Assembly (NCBI RefSeq): GCF_049389645.1
Contig: NZ_CP186540.1
Location: 496,001 to 560,000, forward strand
Origin: Alkalibacterium sp049389645
GTDB taxonomy: Bacteria > Bacillota > Bacilli > Lactobacillales > Carnobacteriaceae_A
Direction of reading: 5' to 3'
DNA: 64,000 nucleotides
Position numbers and translations under genes: made by a program. Positions 36,461 to 44,943 of this stretch are shown here, piece after piece. The notes under the pieces were generated by a model, which was not told the DNA's origin, made no database searches, and was given only the letters and a program-made list of their open reading frames with translations. The number at the start of each line of letters is the position of its first letter. Positions within the stretch are counted from its first letter, which is position 1.

Positions 36461-36523
36461 TTGTTAAATTCATTATACCCAATCACATATTGATAGTTCA
36501 TTGATTAACTCTTATATTTTTGT
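36461..36523 (-). repeat. Promoter-like repeat, copy A (upstream of flavodoxin gene)
   Basis: This 63-nt element matches 37221-37283 at 48 of 63 positions without gaps. Read on the minus strand, both contain GTTAA, a TATCAATA block, GTGAT and a consensus TATAAT. Each lies 175-215 nt before a minus-strand gene. A shared promoter with a binding site is likely. Confidence 0.6.
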
Positions 36524-36683
36524 ACTTTCAGTGTTATTTAAACAATTTTCAAATAGTAAAGTGAACATTTTTCTATTTAACATAAGAAAAAACCAAAATT
36601 CAGTACACTGATTCATGACATTTCATTCTCACCAAGCCGGAAAGTTCGATATTTTTCGTAAAAAATACATTGTGAATTATAAA

Positions 36684-36720
36684 AAAAAGGCGTTCTCAAT
36701 AGCTCTTGAGAACACCTTTT
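36684..36720 (-). terminator. Terminator of the 58-residue membrane protein gene
   Basis: Stem AAAAGGCGTTCTCAA/TTGAGAACaCCTTTTT with a 6-nt loop, followed by T8 on the minus strand. It supports the reality of the small gene at 36837-37013. Confidence 0.87.
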
Positions 36721-36836
36721 TGCTGAGGTTTTTTGTAACGGTTAACTGCAAATAATTTAGTCTAGATAAGTGTTTCTCGCAAATAAACAAGCACAATATA
36801 AAATCAAATAACATTGACCCTATCTTTTCCGCTTTT

Positions 36837-37013
36837 CTATTTAATTCTCAGCTTAATTCTTTTCATAATTTCACGCTTCAAGAAAAGCGAAACAGCAATT
36901 AAAATTATCAGCCCAAATAATTGAAGTTCAAATGATGCTTTTATCCACAGTTTAAAAGTTGCTAATATTATAAACAATAAAATTCCAATTAAAATTCCTG
37001 TTTCTTTTTTCAT
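36837..37013 (-). CDS. Small membrane protein, 58 aa, two TM segments
   Basis: A short gene. AGGAGG stands 6 nt before ATG at 37013. The product has a first hydrophobic segment (about residues 6-21, GILIGILLFIILATF), a short charged turn, a second segment (about 30-45) and a strongly basic tail (KREIMKRIKLRIK). It has its own terminator and a promoter-like repeat 210 nt upstream, the same element that precedes the flavodoxin gene. I do not recognise a family. The basic tail suggests an inside C-terminus; it could modulate a membrane partner. Confidence 0.7.
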   Translation of the reverse strand: MKKETGILIGILLFIILATFKLWIKASFELQLFGLIILIAVSLFLKREIMKRIKLRIK

Positions 37014-37220
37014 ACATACCCTCCTCAGCAGTCATTATGCCTTTTTCATGTTTTTCTATTTTCTTATAAAGGTCTATGTATATGCGGGAAATATCCGGAG
37101 TAAATAGCAGTAAGCAATATAAAGATTAAAGAACGTCACATAACGCACTTTAACAAACGAAGGATTGTTCATATAGCGTCTTCAAAAAAACTAGCTTTAA
37201 TCCCTTAATCGTCATCATTT

Positions 37221-37283
37221 TTATTAAGTCTATTATACTCCATCACCTATTGATAATCCATTGGTTAACCCTTCTAAACTTGT
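37221..37283 (-). repeat. Promoter-like repeat, copy B (upstream of small membrane protein gene)
   Basis: Second copy of the 63-nt element at 36461-36523, with 48 of 63 positions identical and the TATAAT kept. The 200 nt between it and the small gene hold no other reading frame. Confidence 0.6.
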
Positions 37284-37480
37284 GTGATTATATGGCTTGA
37301 AATCAAATATGAAATTCTAAAACGAACGATTTCCATTCACTTTTTCATGAAATGGTTCTCCTTATTTTATTGATAAAAAAGTAAATCTCGAGATTTTTTT
37401 ATCACAAGATATTTATAACCTACTTTTCAGTCCTCAATTAATGCATGCGGTGTATCTTAGTGTAAAAGCGATAAAGGATT

Positions 37481-37489
37481 TGATATAAT
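37481..37489 (+). promoter_or_regulatory. Extended -10 promoter of the RmlD-like gene
   Basis: TGATATAAT is a perfect extended -10 (TGnTATAAT), 54 nt before the ATG at 37543. The -35 region is weak, as is common for this promoter class. Confidence 0.6.
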
Positions 37490-37542
37490 GTTAAAGTATA
37501 TTTCAAATTCAGTAAATACATACTCATTAGGAGAGTTTAATT

Positions 37543-38268
37543 ATGAAAGCAATGATCACAGGTATGAACGGAACAGTTGCCCCCTTCATTTATGAGGAAT
37601 TAAAAAAACAGAATATTGATGTCGTGATTTGGAACCGTGAAGAAGTAGGCATAGATAGCGAGGACGTTGTTTTTAATTTTATCAAAGAGACACAACCTGA
37701 CCTATTCTTCCATATTGCAACCGGACCAGTGGAATGGGTAGAGTATATTGCAAAAGCCACAAATGCGCTGGGCGTAAAACTATTATTCACAAGTACGGTT
37801 TCGGTTTTTTCTGAGAAAGGCACAGGTCCGTATGATATTCAGAGTGTGCCAAATTCAGAAGAAGACTATGGCCGTTACAAGATTGCCGGCGAGAATAGTG
37901 TGAGAGAACATAATCCGCATGCAATCATTACCAGGTTGGGCTGGCAAATAGGTTCCAAAACCGGATCGAATGATATGTTCGATTTTTTAGTAAAAGAACA
38001 GGAAAAAAATGAATTCATTGAGGCTAGTTCGAAATGGTATCCTTCGTGTAGTTTCTTGGAAGAAACAGCTGATACAATTGTTAATATCGCGCTGGAATAT
38101 AAACCGGATACCTATCTGGTAAACTCCAATAAAAATTACAGTTTTTATGATATCGTTAACCACCTGAAAGAAATACATCAAACAGATTGGGAAATACGTG
38201 ACATCACTTCTTTTGTTCGTGACGACCGAATGTATGATGATCGTATTAAAATCAAGGATTTATTTTAA
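37543..38268 (+). CDS. RmlD-like NAD-dependent epimerase/reductase
   Basis: A 241-residue Rossmann protein. MITGMNGTVAPFIYEEL is the cofactor loop; QPDLFFHIATG, LFTSTVSVFS and YGRYKIAGENSVREH (Y-x3-K) follow, as in dTDP-4-dehydrorhamnose-reductase-like proteins. It is shorter than RmlD (about 280-300) and has no other dTDP-sugar genes beside it, so it may act on another substrate. AGGAGA lies 9 nt before ATG. It is single and ended by a bidirectional terminator. Confidence 0.82.
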   Translation: MKAMITGMNGTVAPFIYEELKKQNIDVVIWNREEVGIDSEDVVFNFIKETQPDLFFHIATGPVEWVEYIAKATNALGVKLLFTSTVSVFSEKGTGPYDIQSVPNSEEDYGRYKIAGENSVREHNPHAIITRLGWQIGSKTGSNDMFDFLVKEQEKNEFIEASSKWYPSCSFLEETADTIVNIALEYKPDTYLVNSNKNYSFYDIVNHLKEIHQTDWEIRDITSFVRDDRMYDDRIKIKDLF

Positions 38269-38427
38269 TCTAAACACACACTTAAATTGGTTTCATATCT
38301 TGTCTTCAATATAAAAGATCTATTCGAAGAAAAATAGCAGCAAGCTTTCGATTCTCTTAACGAAAAATATCTTCAAGTTTTTCTGTTCCACTTTATGAAT
38401 TTCTACTGATTTTCGTATTTTTTCTAT

Positions 38428-38477
38428 AAAAAGCCTATAGGATAGACAATTTCTGCTGTCTATTCTATAGGCTTTTT
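38428..38477. terminator. Bidirectional terminator between convergent genes
   Basis: Stem AAAAAGCCTATAGgATAGACA / TGTCTATtCTATAGGCTTTTT, 20 pairs with one mismatch. T-runs on both strands serve the RmlD-like gene and the acetyltransferase gene. Confidence 0.9.
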
Positions 38478-38517
38478 GTACTGATTATTAAAAAATATCA
38501 ATAATTTAAATGGACTG

Positions 38518-38991
38518 TTATTCAATGGCTATGTCAAAATGAAACACTTCTTCTCGAATACCAAGAGATTCGTATAGCCTTATAGCAGGCGTGTCTTCAG
38601 GATCTGCTTGTATAAACACCACCCAGGCACCAGCTTTAACCGCCTCATCTTTCAAAAAAAGAATAAGATTTGTTGCTATCTGTTTCCTGCGGTAGTCCTC
38701 CTCGACAGCTAAGTCGTAGATATATACCTCACTTCGCTCTTTCTCGAATTTTTCCATCACATACCCCACAAGACCCGCAACCACTTTTTGATTGACTGTC
38801 GCAACACAGACAATGATATGCTTCTTAGACAGCAAAGATAATAGATACTCATCTGAAGGCTTTCCTCCTAAATAAGTATCCGGTTCGTTGAATGCCTCAG
38901 CAAAAAGTATATTTAAGTCTCTTAATGCAATCAAAGATTCACTGCCCTCATTCAATCGTGTAAACTGAATATCCTGAACTTGATCTTTCAT
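38518..38991 (-). CDS. AAC(3)-I-family aminoglycoside 3-N-acetyltransferase homologue
   Basis: A 157-residue GNAT enzyme with strong resemblance to AAC(3)-I: SDEYLLSLLSKKH, KFEKERSEVYIYDLAVEEDY, RRKQIATNLILFLK, IQADPEDTPAIRLYESLGI and the final REEVFHFDI. AAC(3)-I enzymes acetylate gentamicin-type aminoglycosides; distant chromosomal relatives may not. No integron or mobile element is present, so it looks intrinsic. GAGG 8 nt before the second ATG (38991) sets the start. Confidence 0.83.
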   Translation of the reverse strand: MKDQVQDIQFTRLNEGSESLIALRDLNILFAEAFNEPDTYLGGKPSDEYLLSLLSKKHIIVCVATVNQKVVAGLVGYVMEKFEKERSEVYIYDLAVEEDYRRKQIATNLILFLKDEAVKAGAWVVFIQADPEDTPAIRLYESLGIREEVFHFDIAIE

Positions 38992-39055
38992 TTCCATTTC
39001 CTCTTCTCTTGACTCTCAGCACATTTTTTCTACTTAACTAGTGTGAAGTCATTTT

Positions 39056-39487
39056 TTAACGAGAGCTGATTTCTGTGTATTCTTTGAAATGATCCAAAAT
39101 AGACTGCCAGCCTTGCTGTTGATGTTCGAAGGAATACAACTTCTCTCCTTCAAAAGTTTCGATTATTTCTGTTTGATTATCTGTTGGTATAAAGGTGATG
39201 TTTACTTTTCTACCGTCATCCAAAGTATACGCAATGCGTTTTAAAGGTATCACTTCGGAATAGGTACCCGTAAAATCAAACCCATCGCTTTTGTCCTTCG
39301 CTTCCATTCTATATAGAAATTTCCCTCCTGCTGTCAAATCATTTTCTGCAAAAAGCGTGCACCAGTCATCGGATGCCCGATTCCATTTAGTGATATGTTC
39401 CGGTTTCGTCCAATATTCCCATACTTCTTTTACATTTTCATTTATAGTAGTTTTCACCATTATTTTTTCATTGATTTCTTTATCCAC
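39056..39487 (-). CDS. SRPBCC (AHSA1-like) domain protein
   Basis: A 143-residue START/Bet v1-like cavity fold. VKTTINENVKEVWEYWTKPEHITKWN opens it and IIETFEGEKLYSFEHQQQGWQSILDHFKEYTE closes it, as in AHSA1/YndB proteins. The ligand is unknown. AAGGAG 8 nt before GTG at 39487 sets the start; the GTG at 39508 has no site. The gene is 64 nt upstream of the AAC(3)-I-like gene and may be cotranscribed. Confidence 0.88.
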   Translation of the reverse strand: MDKEINEKIMVKTTINENVKEVWEYWTKPEHITKWNRASDDWCTLFAENDLTAGGKFLYRMEAKDKSDGFDFTGTYSEVIPLKRIAYTLDDGRKVNITFIPTDNQTEIIETFEGEKLYSFEHQQQGWQSILDHFKEYTEISSR

Positions 39488-39646
39488 TTTACTTTCTCCT
39501 TTCTCCACAAAGATATCGCTAATACATCCCTAATGAATAAGCTTCACTTCATGTTAATTATACTAAATATATGTATCACATTAAAATATAACCATTGTTT
39601 TTCTTCATCAAATCAGAAAAGCTTTATGTTGCTAGTGATAAATAAA

Positions 39647-39682
39647 AAGCAGGATTCGTCTGTGAAGAGACAAATCCTGCTT
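39647..39682 (-). terminator. Terminator of the Dus gene
   Basis: Stem AAGCAGGATTcGTCT/AGACaAATCCTGCTT with a 6-nt loop, and T5 on the minus strand, 10 nt after the dus stop codon. Confidence 0.88.
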
Positions 39683-39692
39683 ATAAATTTTT

Positions 39693-40706
39693 TTAACTGT
39701 CTATGGGATATGACTGTTCAATGTCTTGCTTTGACTTCTCAAATTCTTCTTCGAAGTCATCCAACAGTGCACGCACGTCATCAGTTGTTTTTGTTTCCAT
39801 CAACTGACTTCTTAAGCCACTTGCACCACGAATGCCACGGACATAAATTTTAAAGAAGCGGCGCAGAGGTTTGAACGACTGCTGCATTTCTGAAGAAAAC
39901 TCATACTCATCAAAGAGATCTAAATGGCGTCTCAAAAGATTCAACATCTCAGTGCTGGTGTGCTCTTTCGGCTCTTTTTCAAAAGCAAAGGGATTCGTGA
40001 AGACACCTCGCCCGATCATGATGCCATCGACACCATATTTTTCAAACAGTTTCATTCCCGTTTCGCGGTCAGGGATGTCTCCATTGATTGTAATCAGCGT
40101 ATGGGGAGCGACTTCGTCACGTAACTTCATGATATCCGGAATCAGTTCCCAGTGAGCATCATATTTGCTCATTTCCTTTTTCGTACGCAAGTGGATAGAC
40201 AAGTTCACAATATCTTGCTTCAATAAATGTGTGATCCAGTCACGCCATTCATCCAGTTTGGTGTAGCCGAGTCTCGTTTTCACGCTTACCGGCAATCCGC
40301 CCGCTTTGACTGCTTCGATTAACTCAGAAGCAACTTCCGGACGACGGATCAGACCACTGCCTTTTCCTTTCCCCGATACATTCGGTACAGGGCAACCCAT
40401 ATTGATATCTATCCCTTTAAATCCCTCTTTCGCCAGCCCAATACTCATTTCTCGGAAGTGCTCAGGCTGATCCCCCCAAATATGGGCGACAAGCGGCTGT
40501 TCGTCCTCTGTAAAGGTCAAACGCCCGCGTACACTATTGCGCCCTTCGGGATGGCAATAGCTTACTGTATTCGTAAACTCAGTAAAAAACACATCCGGAC
40601 GGCCCGCTTCACTTATGACATGACGAAATACAACATTCGTCACATCTTCCATGGGTGCCAGAACGAAAAATGGTTTAGGCAAATCTTTCCAAAAATTATC
40701 TTTCAT
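39693..40706 (-). CDS. dus: tRNA-dihydrouridine synthase family protein
   Basis: A 337-residue FMN TIM barrel. FVLAPMEDVTNVVFR binds FMN, GIDINMGCPVPNVSGKGKGSGL contains the catalytic Cys (GCP), VKTRLGY and ITINGDI follow, and DGIMIGRGVFTNPF is the late phosphate site. A helical C-terminal domain (about residues 250-330) binds tRNA. It reduces uridine to dihydrouridine in tRNA. It is not the short DusB class, but which position it modifies cannot be read. AAAGGA lies 11 nt before ATG. Single gene. Confidence 0.92.
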   Translation of the reverse strand: MKDNFWKDLPKPFFVLAPMEDVTNVVFRHVISEAGRPDVFFTEFTNTVSYCHPEGRNSVRGRLTFTEDEQPLVAHIWGDQPEHFREMSIGLAKEGFKGIDINMGCPVPNVSGKGKGSGLIRRPEVASELIEAVKAGGLPVSVKTRLGYTKLDEWRDWITHLLKQDIVNLSIHLRTKKEMSKYDAHWELIPDIMKLRDEVAPHTLITINGDIPDRETGMKLFEKYGVDGIMIGRGVFTNPFAFEKEPKEHTSTEMLNLLRRHLDLFDEYEFSSEMQQSFKPLRRFFKIYVRGIRGASGLRSQLMETKTTDDVRALLDDFEEEFEKSKQDIEQSYPIDS

Positions 40707-40986
40707 GTTTAAATAAATCCTTTCACTATTAAAGTTACATTTAAGGTTATGAGAGTTTTCTGATTGATTACGTGCTCTAGTTGATGGTAGTTTCTATTAT
40801 AAGAAATTTCCATACATCTAACTTTATCTATTTTAACTGTTATAACTGTTTTGTCAAATGCTAGTTTACTTTATATCCTTCTGCGAATGAATACTTTTAA
40901 AGAACGACCTTCAGATTTTGTCAGTAAGCATTTTAATATATGAAAGGTTTCATATTGAAAGTCTATTGTTTTTTTAATAATGCATA

Positions 40987-41014
40987 AAAGAGCACCCGAT
41001 TCTGAGTGCTCTTT
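40987..41014 (-). terminator. Terminator of the gene at 41099
   Basis: Arms AAAGAGCAC/GTGCTCTTT with a 10-nt loop, and CTTTTAT on the minus strand. It lies about 85 nt after the stop codon. Confidence 0.65.
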
Positions 41015-41098
41015 ATTCGTCCATTCTATTATTTTTAATTTTTTTGATTGATTTCATTATCGGAAAAACAAAAACTGTTAGCTTAATACATTACTCAT

Positions 41099-41566
41099 TT
41101 AAAATAAGAACCAGCCTGCTAAAAGGGCGAATGTAACACTGTAAATAACCATTTCAAGATAAAGTTTACCCATCGCTTTTCTATTTAAATACTTTGGCTT
41201 CATATATATAAACCCTTCGACATTATGAGGAAATGGGATCGCACTGCCAACATCAGTATATACGAACATCAGGCCACCCATAAATATAAAACGCAATAAA
41301 AAGCTAGTTTCACCCAATAAACCTAGAATTGGATATAGCACAATAGACATCAAAAGACCTCGAATTATCTGGGCTGGAAGAAACCATTTTTCTACATGCT
41401 TCTTATCGTTCTCATCTGACATGTCCCTAACATAATCAATTAATCGCTTTTGTTCTTCATATAAATCTTTACTTAACTTTAAAGCTATCGCCCCTGCAAA
41501 AGTATAAGCTCCTGTGTGAATTATGATAAACCAAAAACTAAATACTAGATATTTGATTTTGATCAC
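41099..41566 (-). CDS. Hypothetical membrane protein, 155 aa
   Basis: I do not recognise the family with certainty. The protein has an N-terminal hydrophobic segment (YLVFSFWFIIIHTGAYTFAGAIAL), a charged loop, two central segments and a final one, four in all. AIPFPHNVEGF sits before the fourth. GTG at 41566 partly overlaps AAGAGG, so the start is uncertain, but no better one is in frame. Confidence 0.6.
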   Translation of the reverse strand: MIKIKYLVFSFWFIIIHTGAYTFAGAIALKLSKDLYEEQKRLIDYVRDMSDENDKKHVEKWFLPAQIIRGLLMSIVLYPILGLLGETSFLLRFIFMGGLMFVYTDVGSAIPFPHNVEGFIYMKPKYLNRKAMGKLYLEMVIYSVTFALLAGWFLF

Positions 41567-41794
41567 CTCTTTTATTAGACATTAATAACATCCCATTGAT
41601 TATGTCTTAATCAGAATCTTGATCTTTCTAGAGCAAGTACCTCATTATGAGATAGTTAGAACTAATTATATGTTTTTCTCTTAATATATTTTGACTTTTC
41701 CTAACAAAAAAACCCATTTACTATAACTTAGAAGTTAATTAATTTTAATATAGCTTTCCTCCCTTTCACTACTAATTTTCTTGATATAGTCTTG

Positions 41795-42751
41795 TTACCC
41801 GTATCTAAATCCCTTGTACAGAGCAGATAAAGACTCACCAATAGTAACAATGATTATTACAACTATTGTTACTACTATCATCCTTTCAAAGGATATCGGC
41901 ATATACTCTTCGAATCTCTGCACGAATTCACTACTCCAAATATCCATATTGTAAATGACATTGATAAACAATGCCGCAGATATTACATTCAGCAACGCGG
42001 TTATGGCAGCTATTTTAAGTGTCCATCTGCCTTTTATTATTTTAATCAATTCTACCAAGATGTTGATAGTGAATATCAAAAAAACAATGAGCTTAAGCTC
42101 GGTAACTCCTTCTATATTAAAAAGTGGAATAAAACTAAACTCGCCGTCCACTCTATAATAAATACCGATTTTCTCATACAGAAAGAAAAATAATAGCAGA
42201 AATAGTGTACTGATAATAATAGAAAAGATAGATTCTCCTCTTGATATTAAAGCCTTCTCATTTTTTAATGCTGCTAATTGAGAAGGTTCCCATACACCCT
42301 GCTCTTTTTCAGTTTCAACGGATATTTCATTATACTCCAATAAAGCAAAGATTCCGGTCACCCAAGCTGCTCCCTGTAAGACAGCAGAAAACAAGGTGAA
42401 TAGATAACCGCTAGCCACTTCAGCAATGCTCTCAGTGGAAAATATTGCTCCCAATCCTGACACCACTGATATCCCGATAACAATGGATATCATAACGATT
42501 TTCATGACGAAAAGATATTTGTAGAAGTATTTAGGTCCAATAAGATACCTTTCTTTTCCACGGTAGCGATTTGCCAACTCTCTTGGATTTCCAAGCTCAA
42601 GTAAAACTTCAGCGATTCTCTCTTCTTCAGAAAGAGCATCATCCTTTTCATGCATCATATCGTCAATTAAGGCTTTTAATTCACTAGCTACTTTTTTCCT
42701 GGATTTTTCCGGCAATTCTCTGGTAACTGCGTATATATATCTGTCAATCAC
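41795..42751 (-). CDS. HAAS-domain membrane protein (DUF1700-like)
   Basis: A 318-residue protein. The N-terminal roughly 75 residues (YIYAVTRELPEKSRKKVASEL, then EVLLELGNPRELANRYRGK) form a HAAS-type helical domain, followed by about six to seven TM segments. HAAS/DUF1700 proteins normally sit beside a PadR regulator and sense membrane signals; no PadR gene is adjacent here. AGGAGG 7 nt before GTG at 42751 sets the start. It is divergent from the gltS-type gene. Confidence 0.78.
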   Translation of the reverse strand: MIDRYIYAVTRELPEKSRKKVASELKALIDDMMHEKDDALSEEERIAEVLLELGNPRELANRYRGKERYLIGPKYFYKYLFVMKIVMISIVIGISVVSGLGAIFSTESIAEVASGYLFTLFSAVLQGAAWVTGIFALLEYNEISVETEKEQGVWEPSQLAALKNEKALISRGESIFSIIISTLFLLLFFFLYEKIGIYYRVDGEFSFIPLFNIEGVTELKLIVFLIFTINILVELIKIIKGRWTLKIAAITALLNVISAALFINVIYNMDIWSSEFVQRFEEYMPISFERMIVVTIVVIIIVTIGESLSALYKGFRYG

Positions 42752-42947
42752 TATTATTCCTCCTTAGTTTAAGTGATTCAAACAGTTCTGTTATTTCCAT
42801 TGGCAGTTGACTCTTTTCTTATGTATATCACTTTACGCTAAATCTTTATATATCCGATTTATTTATCTCATTTCTTTCTCTTAGTATACTCTTCGATTCA
42901 TCCTTGTGCCAAAGCGAACCCTTGATGGCTCATACTCAGCAAGTATG

Positions 42948-43019
42948 ACTGACACATTATTGTGAAATCGCTTTCTTAAAAGAGTGTCAGTTGTATGATT
43001 GAGTGATTTAATATAAAAT
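42948..43019 (+). promoter_or_regulatory. Promoter of the gltS-type gene with an upstream inverted repeat
   Basis: TTGTAT (42991-42996), a 17-nt spacer and TAAAAT (43014-43019). The inverted repeat ACTGACAC (42948-42955) and GTGTCAGT (42984-42991) spans 44 nt, and its second arm touches the -35 box. It could be an operator with two half-sites. Confidence 0.55.
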
Positions 43020-43069
43020 AAAAGTTTGGACATATATAGATTTACTAAATTATAAAAGGAGGGACTATC

Positions 43070-44485
43070 ATGTCTCCAAATAGAATTGGTTTTAGCTTTT
43101 TACTGATTGGTATTTTTCTGCTTGTGGGAAAAGCTTTTCGGTACCGTACGAAATGGCTGCACAACTTATTCCTGCCAAGTTCAATCATTGCCGGCTTCAT
43201 CGCGTTAATGTTAGGACCAGATGTTTTGGGAAGAATAACTTCCACCTTGCTGGATGAATCATCCTTATTTTATACAGGATTGATCCCGAAATTTGCGTTA
43301 GACGTTTGGCGTCCACTTCCTGGGATGTTCATTAATATTGTCTTTGCCTCACTTTTTATAGGTAAAGCCATTCCTAGCCTGAAGAAAGTTTGGCACACTT
43401 CTGGACCACAGATCGTCATGGGTCAAGTTGTATCCTGGGGGCAATACGTAGTCGGCTTACTGTTAACGTTATTCGTATTGACTCCTGTATTCGGGATGAA
43501 CCCACTTGCCGGGGGACTGATTGAGATTGCTTTTGTCGGTGGACACGGTACTGCTGCCGGCTTGACGAATACATTTACTGACCTTGGATTTCCTGAAGGC
43601 CTTGATTTGGCTCTCGGACTGGCAACTGTCGGAATATTGAGTGGTGTTCTTGTCGGTATTCTGATCATCAACATTGCTTTTCGCAAAGGGGTAGCCAAAC
43701 ACGTCGGTGGTCGGCCATACTTTACTGAGGAGGAACGTGAAGCCATTGGCGAAACTTATGGGTACGACTTCGAACCTGACGTAAAGGAAGCAAAAGCAAT
43801 TGAACCGCTGGCCTTTCACTTTGCTCTCATTGCCTTGGCGATCGTCATCGGCTACATTCTTCAGCAGGGGCTGATCCTTCTTGAAGCCTCAACCTGGGGA
43901 GCATGGTCAGACATCTATCTCCTCAGTTATATCCCGCTTTTCCCGCTTGCAATGATTGGCGGTATAGTGGTTCAGCTTGTCTCGGGGAAACTGAAAATAG
44001 ATGATTATATCAGTCTTATTTTAATTAGTAAAATAGCCGGATTTGCACTGGACATTCTACTCTTCTCTGCACTGGCGACCATATCATTGGCAGTCATTGG
44101 TGATAATCTCATCCCGTTCTTTTTGATATCCATAACGGCAGTTACATGGAACGTCTTTGCCTTCCTGGTTCTCGGTCCTCGTCTGATACCGGATTATTGG
44201 TTTGAAAGAGGTCTTGGGGATTTCGGTCAGGCAACAGGAATGGCTGCGACAGGTATCCTTTTAATGAAAATAGCCGATCCTGATCATCAGACGCCTGCAC
44301 TAGAAGGTTATGGATACAAACAGATTTTGTTTGAACCCTTTGTCGGCGGAGGTATCGTTACCGCTGCCTCCCTTCCGTTTATCTATCAATTCGGGCCCGT
44401 GGCCTTTCTGATACTATCAATTATCGTGACAATAGCCTTTTTAATCTTTGGCATCCTATATTTTGGCAGAAAAAAACGTGCTTAA
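43070..44485 (+). CDS. gltS: Sodium/glutamate symporter, GltS family
   Basis: A 471-residue membrane carrier with about 11-12 TM segments and the two inverted halves of GltS. The hallmark loops are visible: GGHGTAAGLTNTFTDLGFPEG (first half, about residues 155-175) and GDFGQATGMAATGILLMKIADP (second half, about 382-403). GltS imports glutamate with Na+. The protein is longer than E. coli GltS (about 400) because of a hydrophilic loop around residues 210-245, so another anion is possible. AAAGGAGG lies 7 nt before ATG. It is followed by its own terminator. Confidence 0.87.
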   Translation: MSPNRIGFSFLLIGIFLLVGKAFRYRTKWLHNLFLPSSIIAGFIALMLGPDVLGRITSTLLDESSLFYTGLIPKFALDVWRPLPGMFINIVFASLFIGKAIPSLKKVWHTSGPQIVMGQVVSWGQYVVGLLLTLFVLTPVFGMNPLAGGLIEIAFVGGHGTAAGLTNTFTDLGFPEGLDLALGLATVGILSGVLVGILIINIAFRKGVAKHVGGRPYFTEEEREAIGETYGYDFEPDVKEAKAIEPLAFHFALIALAIVIGYILQQGLILLEASTWGAWSDIYLLSYIPLFPLAMIGGIVVQLVSGKLKIDDYISLILISKIAGFALDILLFSALATISLAVIGDNLIPFFLISITAVTWNVFAFLVLGPRLIPDYWFERGLGDFGQATGMAATGILLMKIADPDHQTPALEGYGYKQILFEPFVGGGIVTAASLPFIYQFGPVAFLILSIIVTIAFLIFGILYFGRKKRA

Positions 44486-44505
44486 CTAACGAGATTCACA
44501 TACGC

Positions 44506-44542
44506 AAACTATCCCCTGATTATTTTCATGGGATAGTTTTTT
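44506..44542 (+). terminator. Terminator of the gltS-type gene
   Basis: Stem AAACTATCCC/GGGATAGTTT with T6 following; it begins 21 nt after the stop codon. Confidence 0.87.
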
Positions 44543-44578
44543 ATTATAAGACGCAATAGACGTGTTTATGTGGTGTTC

Positions 44579-44870
44579 TTATACCAGTGTTTTTGCACTA
44601 TTAATTGTGAAATCATTCTTAGTACCTTCCGCTTCAATAAATGAAGGCCCGAGACCTGCTTCACCTACCCAGTACTCGTCGACATTGGGTGGAATGGTAA
44701 ACCCTAAGTGTGAGAGCCCGTAAATAATAGAGCGGGAAGCGTTCTCCCACTTCCTGTTCTTTATTATCATTGACAACTTCCGATCGTGTTTCCAAATCAG
44801 TAAGTTTCCCAAACCAATCATTGATGTTTAAAGGATAGCTGATCTGTTTAGGTAAGCTAGGTATGATATC
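44579..44870 (-). pseudogene. Frameshifted remnant of an NADPH-dependent FMN-reductase-like gene
   Basis: Two adjacent minus-strand frames together read like the C-terminal third of a flavodoxin-type FMN reductase. The upstream part gives LNINDWFGKLTDLETRS. After one extra base at about 44780 the next frame continues KLSMIIKNRKWEN, IIYGLSHLGFTIPPNVDEYW and GEAGLGPSFIEAEG to a stop at 44579. The N-terminal cofactor-binding half is missing. No start or ribosome binding site is present. A 20-bp palindrome (AGGTATGA-TATC-TCATACCT, 44859-44878) overlaps its upstream end. Confidence 0.65.
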
Positions 44871-44943
44871 TCATACCTTTTCAATCAATAAGATGAAATT
44901 CATATCTGGAGTTCTTCTATTGCAGAATAAATCTTATCTTGAT

